From positions 6,324,001-6,388,000 of the forward strand of contig NZ_CP146614.1 of assembly GCF_037094685.1 (NCBI RefSeq): a DNA stretch of 64,000 nucleotides, read 5' to 3'. Below are positions 51,331 through 60,733 of this stretch, one piece after another. The notes under the pieces are model-generated. The model did no database searches, had not been told where the DNA came from, and saw only the letters and a program-made list of their open reading frames with translations. Numbering within the stretch: position 1 is the stretch's first letter; each line of letters starts with the position of its first letter. This stretch comes from Massilia sp. METH4 (lineage in GTDB: Bacteria; Pseudomonadota; Gammaproteobacteria; Burkholderiales; Burkholderiaceae_D). A program made the position numbers and the translations under genes.

Positions 51331-51361
51331 CCGTGTCACGGGGCCAGGCACCATGACACGG
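51331..51361. terminator. Hairpin after the LytTR gene, with GGTGCCTGG core
   Basis: CCGTGTCA (51331-51338) and TGACACGG (51354-51361) form a perfect eight-base stem two bases past the stop codon. The loop contains the reverse complement of GGTGCCTGG, linking it to the palindromes at 9724 and 40948. There is no T-run, so its role as terminator is tentative. Confidence 0.5.
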
Positions 51362-51468
51362 CCACAGCAGTTCCGCTTCGCCCCGGCCGGCTCCGCCTCG
51401 CCCCATTTCCCTCGCGCGCCGGCATGCGCCGGCCTAAGCTGCCGTCATTCCCCCATCACGACGACGCC

Positions 51469-52647
51469 ATGCAAAACGACAACCGCCTGTACTTCCTCGA
51501 CTGGCTGCGCATCCTCGCCTTCTTCCTCCTCATCCTCTACCACACGGGCATGTATTACGTGACGTGGGACTGGCACGTGAAAAGCCCGCACGCAGGGCAC
51601 GCGATCGAGCCGCTGATGCTGCTGTCCTCGCCGTGGCGGATGTCGCTGCTGTTCCTCGTTTCCGGCGCGGCGACGGCTTTCCTGGCGAGGAAGCTCGCCA
51701 CGGGGCGCCTCGTGCGCGAGCGCAGCGCGCGGCTGCTGGTGCCGCTGCTGTTCGGCATGCTCGTGGTCGTGCCGCCGCAGCCGTATTTCGAGGTCGTGGA
51801 GAAGCTGGGCTACGCCGGCAGCTACGCCGACTTCATGCGGCTGTACCTGGGTGGGCACGACGGCTTTTGCAGGGACGGCGACTGCCTCTCGCTGCCCACC
51901 TGGAACCACCTGTGGTACCTGCCCTATCTGTGGACCTACACGCTGGTATTGGCCGGGCTGTTCGCGGCGCTGGGCCGGGCCAGGCTGGAAGGAGCCGGCA
52001 TGCGTCTGGCCCGCCTGCTCGCGGGCTGGCGGGCGCTCGCGCTGCCGGCGGCGGCGCTGGCGCTCATGCGCGTCCTGCTGAAGCCCCATTTCGAGGAAAC
52101 GCACGCGCTGGTCGACGACTGGTTCAACCACGCCACGTATCTGCCGCTGTTCCTGGTTGGCGCCCTGCTCGCCAACCAGGCCGCCTTCTGGGGCGAACTG
52201 GAACGGCTGCGCCGCAGCGCGCTCGCCATCGCGCTGGCCTGCTGGGCGGCGCTCGTGGCGTACTACCTGCAACCGGAAGCGCTACAGGTGTGGCCCGCCG
52301 CCGCGCGGACGGTATGGGCCACCTGCCAATGGTGTGCGATCGTGGCCGCCTGCGGTTTCGCGCGCCGCCACCTGGCGCACGACGGCCCGGCGCGGCAATA
52401 CCTCACGCAGGCGGTATTCCCCGTCTACATCCTGCACCAGACGCTCATCGTGTGCTTCTCGCGCATCCTGCTCCCGGCCGCGCTGCCGCCGGCCATCGAA
52501 GGCATCGTGCTGGTGGCGATGACCGTGACGGCCAGCTTCGGCATCTTCGAGGGCGTGCGCCGCGTGCCGGCGCTGCGGCCCCTGTTCGGCTTGAAGCGGC
52601 TGGAGGGGCGCGCACCGCCGGCGGCGGCCGCGCCCACCGTCAGTTGA
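51469..52647 (+). CDS. Acyltransferase-3 family membrane protein
   Basis: This 392-residue protein has about ten membrane segments. It begins MQNDNRLYFLDWLRILAFFLLILYHTGMYY, where the conserved Arg-His pair (LDWLR, LYHTG) marks the acyltransferase-3/OafA domain. FLVSGAATAFLARK and NHLWYLPYLWTYTLVLAGLF continue the fold. Such proteins O-acylate surface glycans or other molecules. The C-terminal tail is short and Ala/Pro-rich. No glycan locus is adjacent, so the target is unknown. It overlaps the convergent GGDEF gene by eight bases. Confidence 0.85.
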   Translation: MQNDNRLYFLDWLRILAFFLLILYHTGMYYVTWDWHVKSPHAGHAIEPLMLLSSPWRMSLLFLVSGAATAFLARKLATGRLVRERSARLLVPLLFGMLVVVPPQPYFEVVEKLGYAGSYADFMRLYLGGHDGFCRDGDCLSLPTWNHLWYLPYLWTYTLVLAGLFAALGRARLEGAGMRLARLLAGWRALALPAAALALMRVLLKPHFEETHALVDDWFNHATYLPLFLVGALLANQAAFWGELERLRRSALAIALACWAALVAYYLQPEALQVWPAAARTVWATCQWCAIVAACGFARRHLAHDGPARQYLTQAVFPVYILHQTLIVCFSRILLPAALPPAIEGIVLVAMTVTASFGIFEGVRRVPALRPLFGLKRLEGRAPPAAAAPTVS

Positions 52648-53584
52648 GAACCTTGCGGCTGCGCTTGGCGCGGCCCATCTCGGCATCGGCCATCGCGAAC
52701 GCCTCGGCCAGGTCGTAGCCGGGCTTGCGCAGTGCCATGCCCAGCGAGGCCCGCACATCGGCGGCGGCCAGCGCTTCCTGCACGCGCAGCAGCAGCGCCT
52801 GGGCGTCGAAGTAATCGCATTCGACCATCAGCATCGCGAACTCGTCGCCACCCAGCCGCGCGACGGTATCGGTGCCGCGCGTGACCTCTTCGAGCGCCCG
52901 CGCGGCGCGGATCAACAGGCCATCGCCGGCCGCCTTGCCTTGCGTGTCGTTGGTGAACTGCAGGTCGTCCAGGTCGATCGACACCACGCAGGCCGAGTGG
53001 CCGTAGCGCTTGCAGCGCTCTTCCTCGCGCTGCAGCAGCATCTCCCAGCCGCGGCGGTTGACGAGGCCCGTCAGCGCGTCGCGCGTGGCGTCCACGTCCA
53101 CCCGGTCCGCGCGCCGCGCCGCGCCGCCGGCGTCGAGCTCGGTGGCCAGGATACGGCTCAGCAGATCGCCCATCAGGTTCAGGGTGTCGATCTCGTCGCG
53201 AATCGCGTCGGGCTGCGGCGCGGGATCGAGGCCGCACAGCGTGCCGAACAGCGAGCCGTCGGAGCGGCGCAGCGGCACGCCCACGTAAGCCCCGGCCGGC
53301 AGGTGCTCCGACAGCGGCGCGTGCGCATAAGCCGGCACGTCGTGGGTGGAGGGGGCGATGCCGGGGCCATGGCCCAGCACCATGCGCGAGCAGTAGGTGT
53401 CCGTCCAGCGGAACGACTGGCCCGGCTGCACGTCGAAGGCGGCGTCCGCCCCCTCCGCGCGCTCGACCTGGAGCACGATCCAGTCGTCTCCCTCGGTCCG
53501 CGTCACCATCCACAACTGCAAGCCCAGCCGGCGGCGCAGGTAAGCCATCGTGGCCTGCGCGGCGGCAGCGAAATCGTTGATCAT
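52640..53584 (-). CDS. GAF-GGDEF diguanylate cyclase
   Basis: This 314-residue cytoplasmic protein has a GAF-like sensor at about 10-150 (LQLWMVTRTEGDDWIVLQ, YVGVPLRRSDGSLFGTLCGLD). A GGDEF domain at about 165-310 contains DALTGLVNRRGWEMLL and the active loop RLGGDEF near 246. An inhibitory-site RxxD (RGTD) lies five residues before GGDEF, so product feedback is expected. It makes cyclic di-GMP from two GTP. Its 3' end overlaps the acyltransferase gene by eight bases in convergent orientation. Confidence 0.9.
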   Translation of the reverse strand: MINDFAAAAQATMAYLRRRLGLQLWMVTRTEGDDWIVLQVERAEGADAAFDVQPGQSFRWTDTYCSRMVLGHGPGIAPSTHDVPAYAHAPLSEHLPAGAYVGVPLRRSDGSLFGTLCGLDPAPQPDAIRDEIDTLNLMGDLLSRILATELDAGGAARRADRVDVDATRDALTGLVNRRGWEMLLQREEERCKRYGHSACVVSIDLDDLQFTNDTQGKAAGDGLLIRAARALEEVTRGTDTVARLGGDEFAMLMVECDYFDAQALLLRVQEALAAADVRASLGMALRKPGYDLAEAFAMADAEMGRAKRSRKVLN

Positions 53585-53641
53585 GCACGCCTCTTCGGTG
53601 TTAATGTCGCGGGCACATTATGCACCGAAAGAGTGATGGAT

Positions 53642-56050
53642 TCACGGCACGAGGGATAAAGTGTGCCGGGGTGGTCCCGGCAACAGGGGCGTGGCGCGAC
53701 CCTGCACCCAGTCTGCGTGGCCGGCCAGGAAATACGGCGACAGCGGATGGCCGCTCTGCCCGCCGGGCATATTGAAGATGCCGGCCTCTTCCTTGCCGGG
53801 CGAGACCGTGAAGCGCTCGGATTGCCCGAATGTGGCGCCGGCCACGCGCGGCATGTTGCTGTCGCCGGGCAACTGGTCCGGCGGCACGCTCAGCCAGCGG
53901 CGCAGCGCGGGCACGGCGCCGGCGATCGGATGGGCGATGGCGGCCGTGTTGAAGGCGCCCCAGGTCGCTTCCTTGAGCGGCTTGCCGTCGGCCGACAGGT
54001 CGGCGATCGTGCGGTCCAGCGCGGCCAGTTGCAGGTCGCGCCAGCTGGCGTACTGGCGCGGCAGCCAGCCAGCCGGCTGCTCGTCGAGCAGGCGGTCCAG
54101 CACGTCGGGCCAGCGCTTGCCGGCCAGCGCGGCATTGCCGTCCCACTGCTTCAGCTGCATGTTGACGCCGCCGTACAGCAGGTCGTACAGGTTCCACATG
54201 AAGCCGCGCGCGATGCGGTAGCCGGTCGCATCCACGCTGGCCCGGCCGGTCCAGCCGGCGCGCAGCGCCTGCAGGGCTTGCGCACGCTGCGGATCGGCCT
54301 TCACGGCCGCATCGTCCAGCAGCGCCAGCGCGCGCTCGCGCCACGGCGCCAGGAACAGCGCCCGATCGTCCAGCATCACGCCGTAGACGCCCTTTTCGTC
54401 GGTGCGCTGGCCCAGGGCCGCCAGCGCGTCGCGCGCCTGCCGGGTGCGCGCCCCGAGGTCGTAGCCGCCGTCGCCCAGCAGGGCCGCGCCCGGCCCCGCC
54501 AGCTGCCGGCTGTTCGCGGTCACGAGCTGCCCGCCGGCCGGGTTCACCACGCGCGGGTATTCTTCCGGCCGCAGCCAGCCCTGCCAGCCGGCCATGCCAT
54601 CGGCCAGCGGATACGTGGCATCCTCCGCGGGCCGGGCGCGGCGCGGCAACGGGCCGGCGATGGTCCAGCCGATATCGCCGGCCGCGTCGCCGGCCACGAA
54701 ATTCTGCGCGGGCATGCCGGCGCCCGCGGCCACCGCCAGCGCCTCGTCCAGGGTGCCGGCGGTTTCCAGGCGGCGCAGGTTCACGTTCAGCAGCCGGCTC
54801 TCGTGGGCGATCCAGTGCAGCGCATACGTGCGGCCGCCGCCGTCGAACAGCGGACCGCGCGAGCTCTCGCGCACCGTCATCGTTTCGGCCGGCGCGCCCT
54901 TGACGAGGATCGTCTCCTGGTGCGACACCGGAATTTCCCACTTGCCGTTCAACCGCACCTGGCCTGGCCGGCCGGGATCGGTGGCGGCCGGCACCAGGTC
55001 CAGGAAGTCGCCATAGCTGTTGGTGAAACCCCAGGCCACGCGGCCGTTGCTGCCCGCCACCAGGAAGGGCGTGCCCGGCAGCGTGACGCCGACGATGCGG
55101 CGCGTGCTGCCGTTGCTGTCCGGTACCTGCAGCAGCGCGCGATACCAGGTGTTGGGCAGCTTGATCCCCAGGTGCATGTCGTCGGCCACGATGGCCGCGC
55201 CGGTGGCGCTGCGCCCTCCCGCCACGGCCCAGTTATTGCTCCCGACGTTGCTCTCCATCGCATCGAGCGTTTCGGCGGCGGCCAGCAGCGCGGCATCGCG
55301 CGGCCCCGGCTGGCCCCACCACGGGGGCGCACTGTCGGGGATCGGCGCGTGCGCCAGCGCGATGTCGCCCGCGTCCACCGGCGCATCCCAGCGCGAGGCG
55401 TCCGGCAGCAGGAAGGCCAGCTGTTCGGGCGTGGCATTGTCGCGCAGCCAACCACGCGACAGTTCGCGCCGCATCCCGGCACCCTGCAGGTCGAAGTACA
55501 TGGCGCAGATCACCAGCAGCGTGTCGTGCGCAGTCCAGGCGCGCGGCGCCTGCATCAGCAGGCCGTATTCGAACGGCCGCGTGCCCAGCGCGTTCAGGCC
55601 GTCGTTCACGCCGGCCGTATAACGTTCCAGCAACCGCCGGTCGGGCTCGGGAAGCAGCCGGTAGGCTTGCGCGACCCGGGCGCGGAAGCGGTGCAGCCGG
55701 TGTTCGCGGTCGGTGGGGAGCGCCTTCGGTCCGAACAGCTCGGCCAGCTCGCCGGCCGCCACGCGGCGCAGCAGGTCCATCTGGAAGAAGCGGTCCTGGG
55801 CATGCACGAAGCCGGTCGCATACGCCACGTCGAGCCTGTCGCCGCCGGTGATCGACGGCACGCCGAGCGCGTCGCGCTGCACGGTCACGGCGGCGCCCAG
55901 GCCTGGCGCGGTGAGCTTGCCGTCGACCTGGGCCAGGCTGCCGCGCAGGAAGAACCATAGCGCCATCGTCACCACGACCACCAGGGCCAGCAGGCCCCAT
56001 CCGATGCGCCGGGCCCAGCGGCCCCTGGGAAGCTTCCGTCCTGCTGCCAT
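53642..56050 (-). CDS. Penicillin acylase-family Ntn hydrolase
   Basis: This 802-residue precursor starts at ATG 56048-56050. A membrane anchor or signal follows (RIGWGLLALVVVVTMALWFFL). The alpha chain has VQRDALGVPSITGGDRLDVAYATGFVHAQDRFFQMDLLRR. Autocleavage is expected before the Ser of VGSNNWAVAGGRS (near 270), which becomes the N-terminal nucleophile of the beta chain. DDMHLGIKLPNTWY, FTNSYGDFLDL and SAGQSGHPLSPYF-like FNMPGGQSGHPLSPYF are typical. Members cleave beta-lactams or N-acyl-homoserine lactones, so quorum quenching or amide scavenging is possible. Confidence 0.88.
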   Translation of the reverse strand: MAAGRKLPRGRWARRIGWGLLALVVVVTMALWFFLRGSLAQVDGKLTAPGLGAAVTVQRDALGVPSITGGDRLDVAYATGFVHAQDRFFQMDLLRRVAAGELAELFGPKALPTDREHRLHRFRARVAQAYRLLPEPDRRLLERYTAGVNDGLNALGTRPFEYGLLMQAPRAWTAHDTLLVICAMYFDLQGAGMRRELSRGWLRDNATPEQLAFLLPDASRWDAPVDAGDIALAHAPIPDSAPPWWGQPGPRDAALLAAAETLDAMESNVGSNNWAVAGGRSATGAAIVADDMHLGIKLPNTWYRALLQVPDSNGSTRRIVGVTLPGTPFLVAGSNGRVAWGFTNSYGDFLDLVPAATDPGRPGQVRLNGKWEIPVSHQETILVKGAPAETMTVRESSRGPLFDGGGRTYALHWIAHESRLLNVNLRRLETAGTLDEALAVAAGAGMPAQNFVAGDAAGDIGWTIAGPLPRRARPAEDATYPLADGMAGWQGWLRPEEYPRVVNPAGGQLVTANSRQLAGPGAALLGDGGYDLGARTRQARDALAALGQRTDEKGVYGVMLDDRALFLAPWRERALALLDDAAVKADPQRAQALQALRAGWTGRASVDATGYRIARGFMWNLYDLLYGGVNMQLKQWDGNAALAGKRWPDVLDRLLDEQPAGWLPRQYASWRDLQLAALDRTIADLSADGKPLKEATWGAFNTAAIAHPIAGAVPALRRWLSVPPDQLPGDSNMPRVAGATFGQSERFTVSPGKEEAGIFNMPGGQSGHPLSPYFLAGHADWVQGRATPLLPGPPRHTLSLVP

Positions 56051-56187
56051 GCCCTTGCTCCCAAAGTCACTCTGCGGCGCATCTTGCCAGAAATCCAATG
56101 CGAACGGGAGCAAAAAATACAGGCGGACGGTAGCGGCATGGCAGAGTGCCAGGGCGCGTGTCCCTGTTCCACCATTTCCGTATCGCC

Positions 56188-56480
56188 ATGCTGGTTGCCC
56201 CCAAACCCGACAACGAGGCAGCCCGCCTCGCCGCCCTGTATGCCCTGCTGTTGCCCGACACGCCGCCCGGGCAGCGCTTCGACCGTATCGTCGAATTCGC
56301 CGCAAGGGAGTTCGACGTGCCGATCGCCCTCATCACGCTGCTCGACGACGAGCGCCAGTGGTTCGAGGCGGCGACCGGCATGGGTGCCACCTGCCGGACC
56401 AGCCGCGACAACTCGTTCTGCGGCCACACCATCCTGAAGAACGAAATCACGGTGATCGAGGACGCGGCGGCGGATCAGCG
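56188..56480 (+). pseudogene. Truncated GAF-domain gene (5' fragment)
   Basis: From ATG 56188 the frame reads MLVAPKPDNEAARLAALYAL, then LLPDTPPGQRFDRIVEFAAREFDVPIALITLLDDERQWFEAATGM and SFCGHTILKNEITVIEDAAAD. This is the first two-thirds of the GAF module usually found in GAF-GGDEF or GAF-kinase proteins. After about 56480 the frame runs into the antisense of the PAS kinase gene and loses all homology-like character. The 3' part was therefore lost in a rearrangement whose breakpoint is at the kinase tail. Confidence 0.65.
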
Positions 56481-58010
56481 CAGCGCGCCCGCCTGGGGTT
56501 CCGGCACCTCGCACTGCTCCAGCGCATACGGCAGCCGCAGCGTGAACACGCTGCCGCGTCCGAATTCGCTGCGCACGGCGATGCGCGCGCCGATCAGGCT
56601 CGCCAGCCGTTCCGAAAGATGCAGCCCGAGGCCGGTGCCTTCGAACTGCCGGGTATTGCCCTGGTCGATCTGCATGAAAGGCTTGAAGAGCAGGCCAAGC
56701 TTGTCGCGCTCGATGCCGATGCCCGTGTCGATCACGTCGATCAGCACCGCGGTGCCGTCGTCCTTTCCACCTTCGTCGATATCGATCTCGACCCTTACCT
56801 CGCCCCGCTCGGTGAACTTGATCGCATTGTTCATCAGGTTGATGACGATCTGCTGCACCGCGCGCTGGTCGGTGCATACGGTGACATCGCGGTCGGTCTG
56901 GCGCACGTGCAGCGCCAGCCCCTTCGCCTGCGCCATCGGGGCGAACATGTCCACCACGTCCCTGACCAGCCGACGGCAATCGAACAGCTCTCTTTTCAGG
57001 TCCACCTTGCCGGATGCGATCTTGGTGATGTCGAGGATATCGTTGATCAGCGACAGCAGGTGGCGCGCGCTGGACTGAATGGTGCGCAGCTGCCGCTCCT
57101 GCTCCTCGTTGACGGGGCCGGGCAGGCGCATCAGCAGCGTTCCCGTGAAGCCGATGATGGCGTTCAGCGGCGTGCGCAGCTCATGCGACATCGAGGACAG
57201 GAAGCGGTCCTTCGCCAGGCTGGCATCGGCCAGCTCGGCGTTCTTTTCCTGCAGCGCGCGCTCGATGCGCTTGCGCTCGCTCATGTCGCGGATCGCGCTC
57301 ATCACCAGCGTGCCCTCTTCCGTGGCCAGCGGCGAGAGGCTGATCTCGACCGGGAATTCCTCGCCGCTGCGCCGCAGGCCATACAGCTCGCGGCCGATCC
57401 CCATCGGCCGCTGGGAGGGCGCCAGCGAGTAAGCCATCATATGGCCCACGTGCGCCCTGCGGTAGCGCTCGGGGATCAGCACCTCCAGCGGCTGGCCGGG
57501 CAGTTCGCCCGAAGGGTAGCCGAACAATTCATCGGCCTGGCGGTTGGCCAGCACGATGCGGCCGGCCGCGTTGGCCATGATGATCGCATCGGGCATGGAA
57601 GCGAGGAGCGTGCCGAAGCGCGCGCCCACCAGCGCGGCGTCGCGCATCACGCGCAGCGGCGTGACATCCTTCTTGGTCCACAGGATGCAGTCGGGCCGGC
57701 CGTCGATGCCGCGCACGGCCTTGCTGGAACTGTCGATATAGATCAGCGCACCGGCCTTGGTACGGCGCATCGACTCGTAGTTGGCCGAGCCGTTGGCCAG
57801 GGTGTCGAACATGATCGCGCGCTCGCTGTCGCGCATCGCCGGCGGCACGATCAACTCGCCCAGCGTGCGGCCCAGCGCTTCCTGCGCCGTGTAGCCGAAC
57901 ACAGACTCGGCGCCACGGGTCCAGTACAGGACGGCGCCATCGGTGGCGGTGACGATGACCGCATCCGGCGTTTCGTCCAGGATCAGCTTGCCGAAATCGA
58001 TGTCTCTCAT
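56475..58010 (-). CDS. PAS-PAS sensor histidine kinase
   Basis: This 511-residue kinase has PAS domains at about 8-120 (DAVIVTATDGAVLYWTRGAESVFGYTAQEALG) and 125-250 (DAIIMANAAGRIVLANRQADELFGYPSGELPG). HisKA has His near 275 (SSMSHELRTPLNAIIGF). The ATPase includes NAIKFTERGE, DTGIGIERD and GTGLGLHLSERL. It has no receiver and no membrane segments. The C-terminus (EVPEPQAGALR) meets the broken GAF gene tail to tail. No cognate regulator is adjacent. Confidence 0.9.
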   Translation of the reverse strand: MRDIDFGKLILDETPDAVIVTATDGAVLYWTRGAESVFGYTAQEALGRTLGELIVPPAMRDSERAIMFDTLANGSANYESMRRTKAGALIYIDSSSKAVRGIDGRPDCILWTKKDVTPLRVMRDAALVGARFGTLLASMPDAIIMANAAGRIVLANRQADELFGYPSGELPGQPLEVLIPERYRRAHVGHMMAYSLAPSQRPMGIGRELYGLRRSGEEFPVEISLSPLATEEGTLVMSAIRDMSERKRIERALQEKNAELADASLAKDRFLSSMSHELRTPLNAIIGFTGTLLMRLPGPVNEEQERQLRTIQSSARHLLSLINDILDITKIASGKVDLKRELFDCRRLVRDVVDMFAPMAQAKGLALHVRQTDRDVTVCTDQRAVQQIVINLMNNAIKFTERGEVRVEIDIDEGGKDDGTAVLIDVIDTGIGIERDKLGLLFKPFMQIDQGNTRQFEGTGLGLHLSERLASLIGARIAVRSEFGRGSVFTLRLPYALEQCEVPEPQAGALR

Positions 58011-58078
58011 GGTACGTGGTCGCCACAGCGGGGACTTCGCAGCAGCTTACCCATTTTCAAGGAAGTACCGAGCACGGC

Positions 58079-59218
58079 TCACGGCGGCAGCAGCTCGAAC
58101 AGTAACAGCTGGGTGACCTGGCTCTTGCTGAAGTTATCGTCCGTGACGAACACAATCGTCGCGTGGCCGTTCGGCAGCCGCGGGCCGATCGCGAAGCCTT
58201 CCACGTTGTCGAGCACGGGCAGGCCGAGGGTGGCGAAGTCCAGCACCAGGCGCTTGGCGGCCGGCCGGATTGGCGCGCCAGCCAGCGCGGGCATGGCCGC
58301 GACGTCGCTGGCATGCGTGAGGTCGGCTTCGTACAGGCGGATGTAGTTGCGGTAGCGGCCATCGTTCCCCTGCACGGCCGCGCGCTCGAGTACCAGCAGC
58401 GTGCGCGGGCCGGTGGTCACGATCTCGGAGATGCCGTTATCGGCCGGCTTGCCCTCGCCCGGCGCGGCGGGAATCGCATCGATCGGATAGGCGAACTGGC
58501 CCAGCATGCGGCCGGCACGGTCCAGCTGCGTGATGCGGGCGAACGCGCCATGCTCCGGCGTGGGCGGCTCGCCATCCTCGTACAGCGGCGCCTCCAGCGC
58601 CAACCACAGGCTCGCGCCGCCGGGCGCCAGGGACAGGCCTTCGAGATTGAGGTTGTTGCGCACGCCCCGCTCGCGGTCGGGCCAGGCGCGCAATATCGCG
58701 GGCAGTGGCAGTTCGCCGCGCATGGCGCCGTTCGCGTCGGCCTGGCGCACGAAGGGATCGTGGCCGAGGCCGCGGTCGCCTTCGCTGGTGTACCAGATCG
58801 TGCCATCGTGCGGGTCGACGCGGAGCGACTCGATATCGGCCACCACCCCGCCCTGCGCCTTCTGCTGCTTCACGCCTGGGTAGGTGCTGCCGTCGGGCTG
58901 GCGGAAGAACTGCACGGCAGTCAGCTCGACCGCCTCGAAGGACCGTGCCGTGAAGTGCAGCCTGGCGCGATAGAAGCGGGCCGGCTCATGGCCGGAGCGG
59001 TCGTCGCTGGCCAGCACCCAGTCGCCGCGCGCCGCGTCGTAGTCGATGCCGGACAGGCCACCGACCGTGGTGCCCGCGAAGCGCGTCTTCAGCGGGATGC
59101 GCTGCTCGCCGATGAAGCGCAGCCCCGCCGCCCCCCGCTCGGCCGCCGGCCCCGCCGCGCACCCCGCCAGCACCCCGGCCAGTCCCACCGCCACCGCCCG
59201 CCCGATCCAACGCTTCAT
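58079..59218 (-). CDS. Phytase-like (esterase-like) lipoprotein
   Basis: This 379-residue protein starts at ATG 59216-59218 and has a lipoprotein signal with lipobox LAGC near residue 19. The beta-rich body carries GGLSGIDYDAARGDWVLASDD, VVADIESLRVDPHDGTIWYTSEGD, NNLNLEGLSLAPGGASLWLALE and TTGPRTLLVLERAA, the pattern of the esterase-like activity of phytase family (PF13449). These are putative beta-propeller phosphoesterases in the periplasm. Substrate and metal dependence are not known. It is followed by a short spacer and the PAS kinase gene. Confidence 0.85.
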   Translation of the reverse strand: MKRWIGRAVAVGLAGVLAGCAAGPAAERGAAGLRFIGEQRIPLKTRFAGTTVGGLSGIDYDAARGDWVLASDDRSGHEPARFYRARLHFTARSFEAVELTAVQFFRQPDGSTYPGVKQQKAQGGVVADIESLRVDPHDGTIWYTSEGDRGLGHDPFVRQADANGAMRGELPLPAILRAWPDRERGVRNNLNLEGLSLAPGGASLWLALEAPLYEDGEPPTPEHGAFARITQLDRAGRMLGQFAYPIDAIPAAPGEGKPADNGISEIVTTGPRTLLVLERAAVQGNDGRYRNYIRLYEADLTHASDVAAMPALAGAPIRPAAKRLVLDFATLGLPVLDNVEGFAIGPRLPNGHATIVFVTDDNFSKSQVTQLLLFELLPP

Positions 59219-59284
59219 GTCGCTCCACACGTCCAGTCAACGCAACATTATGGCAGAGCCGGCACACCGTGGCCTTTCTACAAC

Positions 59285-59451
59285 GGGGACAGTCCCCCCG
59301 CTGCGGGGACAGTCCCTGGTGTTGTTTTACAACCAGCGGGCTGGGCAGTCACGCGTCAACGACGGGGACAGTCCATCCGCTGCGGTGTTGTAAAAATTCG
59401 GGGACAGTCCCTGGTGTTGTTTTGCAACCAGCGGGCTGGGCAGTCACGCGT
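59285..59451. repeat. GGGGACAGTCC palindromes and 53-base direct repeat duplicating a gene end
   Basis: GGGGACAGTCC occurs at about 59285, 59305, 59363 and 59400. A 53-base sequence starting CGGGGACAGTCCCTGGTGTT occurs at 59304-59356 and again at 59399-59451 with one mismatch, a period of 95 bases. The second copy includes the stop codon and last bases of the DUF3422 gene; the first is a displaced duplicate of the same gene end. The block fills the spacer between this gene and the phytase-like gene. Confidence 0.85.
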
Positions 59452-60733
59452 GGCCGCGGTGCAGGCGCTTGTGCATGTTGCGCAGCGTGAGCCACACGCC
59501 GCCGGCGACGAGGGGGACGGCGATGCCGATCAGCGCGTCGGCGTTCGGTACCAGGCCGAACACCTTGGCGCCCTTGATCGAGTAGCCCAGCAGGCCGACG
59601 ACGTAATACGAGATCGCCGCCACGGAAAGCCCCTCCACCGCCTGCTGCAGCCGCAGCTGCTGGGCGGCGCGGGCGTTCAGCGATTGCAGGATCTGCCGGT
59701 TCTGCGTTTCCTGCACGATGCCCACGCGCGTGCGCAAGAGGTCGTTGCTGTTGGCGATGCGGCGCGCCAGCGCTTCCTGCCGCGCGGCCACGGCCTCGCA
59801 GGTGCTCATCGCCGGGGCCAGGCGCCGCTCCATGAATTCGGCGACGGTGGGCACGCCTTCGATGCGCGTCTCGCGCAACTCGTCGATGCGGGCGTTCACC
59901 AGCTTGAAGTAAGCCTTCGACGCGGCGAAGCGGTAGCTGTTATCGAGCGACAGCTTCTCGATGCGCGCGGCCAGGTGCGTGATCTTCTGCAGCAGCGCCT
60001 GTTCGGTCGTGCCGTCGGACGCCAGCAGCGCCTCGGTCGCCTCGGCCAGTTCCTTCTCGACGGCGTTCAGCTCCGGAACGGCGCGCTGCGCGGCCGGCAG
60101 GCCATACAGGGCCATCATCCGGTACGTCTCGATTTCCAGCACGCGCTGCACCAGGCGCCCGGCCTGCTGTTCGCGCATGCGCACGTCGTTGATGACGAAG
60201 CGCGAGAAACCGTCGGCCTGGATGGCGAAATCGGAGCACACCTCGCCGCCCTGCATCACGCTGCTGGCGGCCAGCGACACGTGTTCGAACAGGTCCTGCA
60301 CCGGCGCGTGCTCGCCCGCCCCGCCCTTGCGCAGGATGACGTGGGCCGCCACCAGGATGCGTCCCTTCAGCGACAGGAGCCACTCCTGCGGGATGTGCCC
60401 GATCGGCATGCGCTCGAAGTCTTCCGCTTCCTCGGTGCGCTCGGCGAACGTGTAGGTGGCGAACTCGGAGTGCAGTTCCCACTTGAGCCGGAAGCGGCCG
60501 AAGTCGTGGTAGAAGAAGCCGCCGTCGCGCGCCGGCGCCGCCACGCCGAAATGCGCGCACAGGGCCGCCAGCAAGTCGTGCTGGGCCTGGGCGTTGTTGT
60601 TGCGGCCATGCCCGAACACGGCGATGTGGGAGATGCGCTCCGGCGCGCGCAGCTTCAGGAACGGCCGCGAATGCAGTTCGGCGGCCAGCGGCACCCTTTG
60701 CGGGTGGTTCAGGCTCGAAAACACGAACGACAT
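59444..60733 (-). CDS. DUF3422 family membrane protein
   Basis: This 429-residue protein starts at ATG 60731-60733 after AAGGAGGTG. The family pattern begins LNHPQRVPLAAELHSRPFLKLRAPERISHIAVFG and includes YHDFGRFRLKWELHSEFATYTF. A coiled-coil-rich middle follows, then two C-terminal membrane helices (VAAISYYVVGLLGYSIKGA and ALIGIAVPLVAGGVWLTL). The function of DUF3422 is not established. Its start overlaps the stop of the LysR gene by one base (TGATG), so the regulator and this protein are co-translated. Its stop lies in a 53-base direct repeat. Confidence 0.85.
   Translation of the reverse strand: MSFVFSSLNHPQRVPLAAELHSRPFLKLRAPERISHIAVFGHGRNNNAQAQHDLLAALCAHFGVAAPARDGGFFYHDFGRFRLKWELHSEFATYTFAERTEEAEDFERMPIGHIPQEWLLSLKGRILVAAHVILRKGGAGEHAPVQDLFEHVSLAASSVMQGGEVCSDFAIQADGFSRFVINDVRMREQQAGRLVQRVLEIETYRMMALYGLPAAQRAVPELNAVEKELAEATEALLASDGTTEQALLQKITHLAARIEKLSLDNSYRFAASKAYFKLVNARIDELRETRIEGVPTVAEFMERRLAPAMSTCEAVAARQEALARRIANSNDLLRTRVGIVQETQNRQILQSLNARAAQQLRLQQAVEGLSVAAISYYVVGLLGYSIKGAKVFGLVPNADALIGIAVPLVAGGVWLTLRNMHKRLHRGHA

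Noticed and set aside
56481..57078. Continuation of the GAF reading frame to a 310-residue protein
   Set aside because: The added part is the antisense of the PAS kinase gene and is rich in Arg and Ser without domain character. The kinase frame is clearly the coding one.
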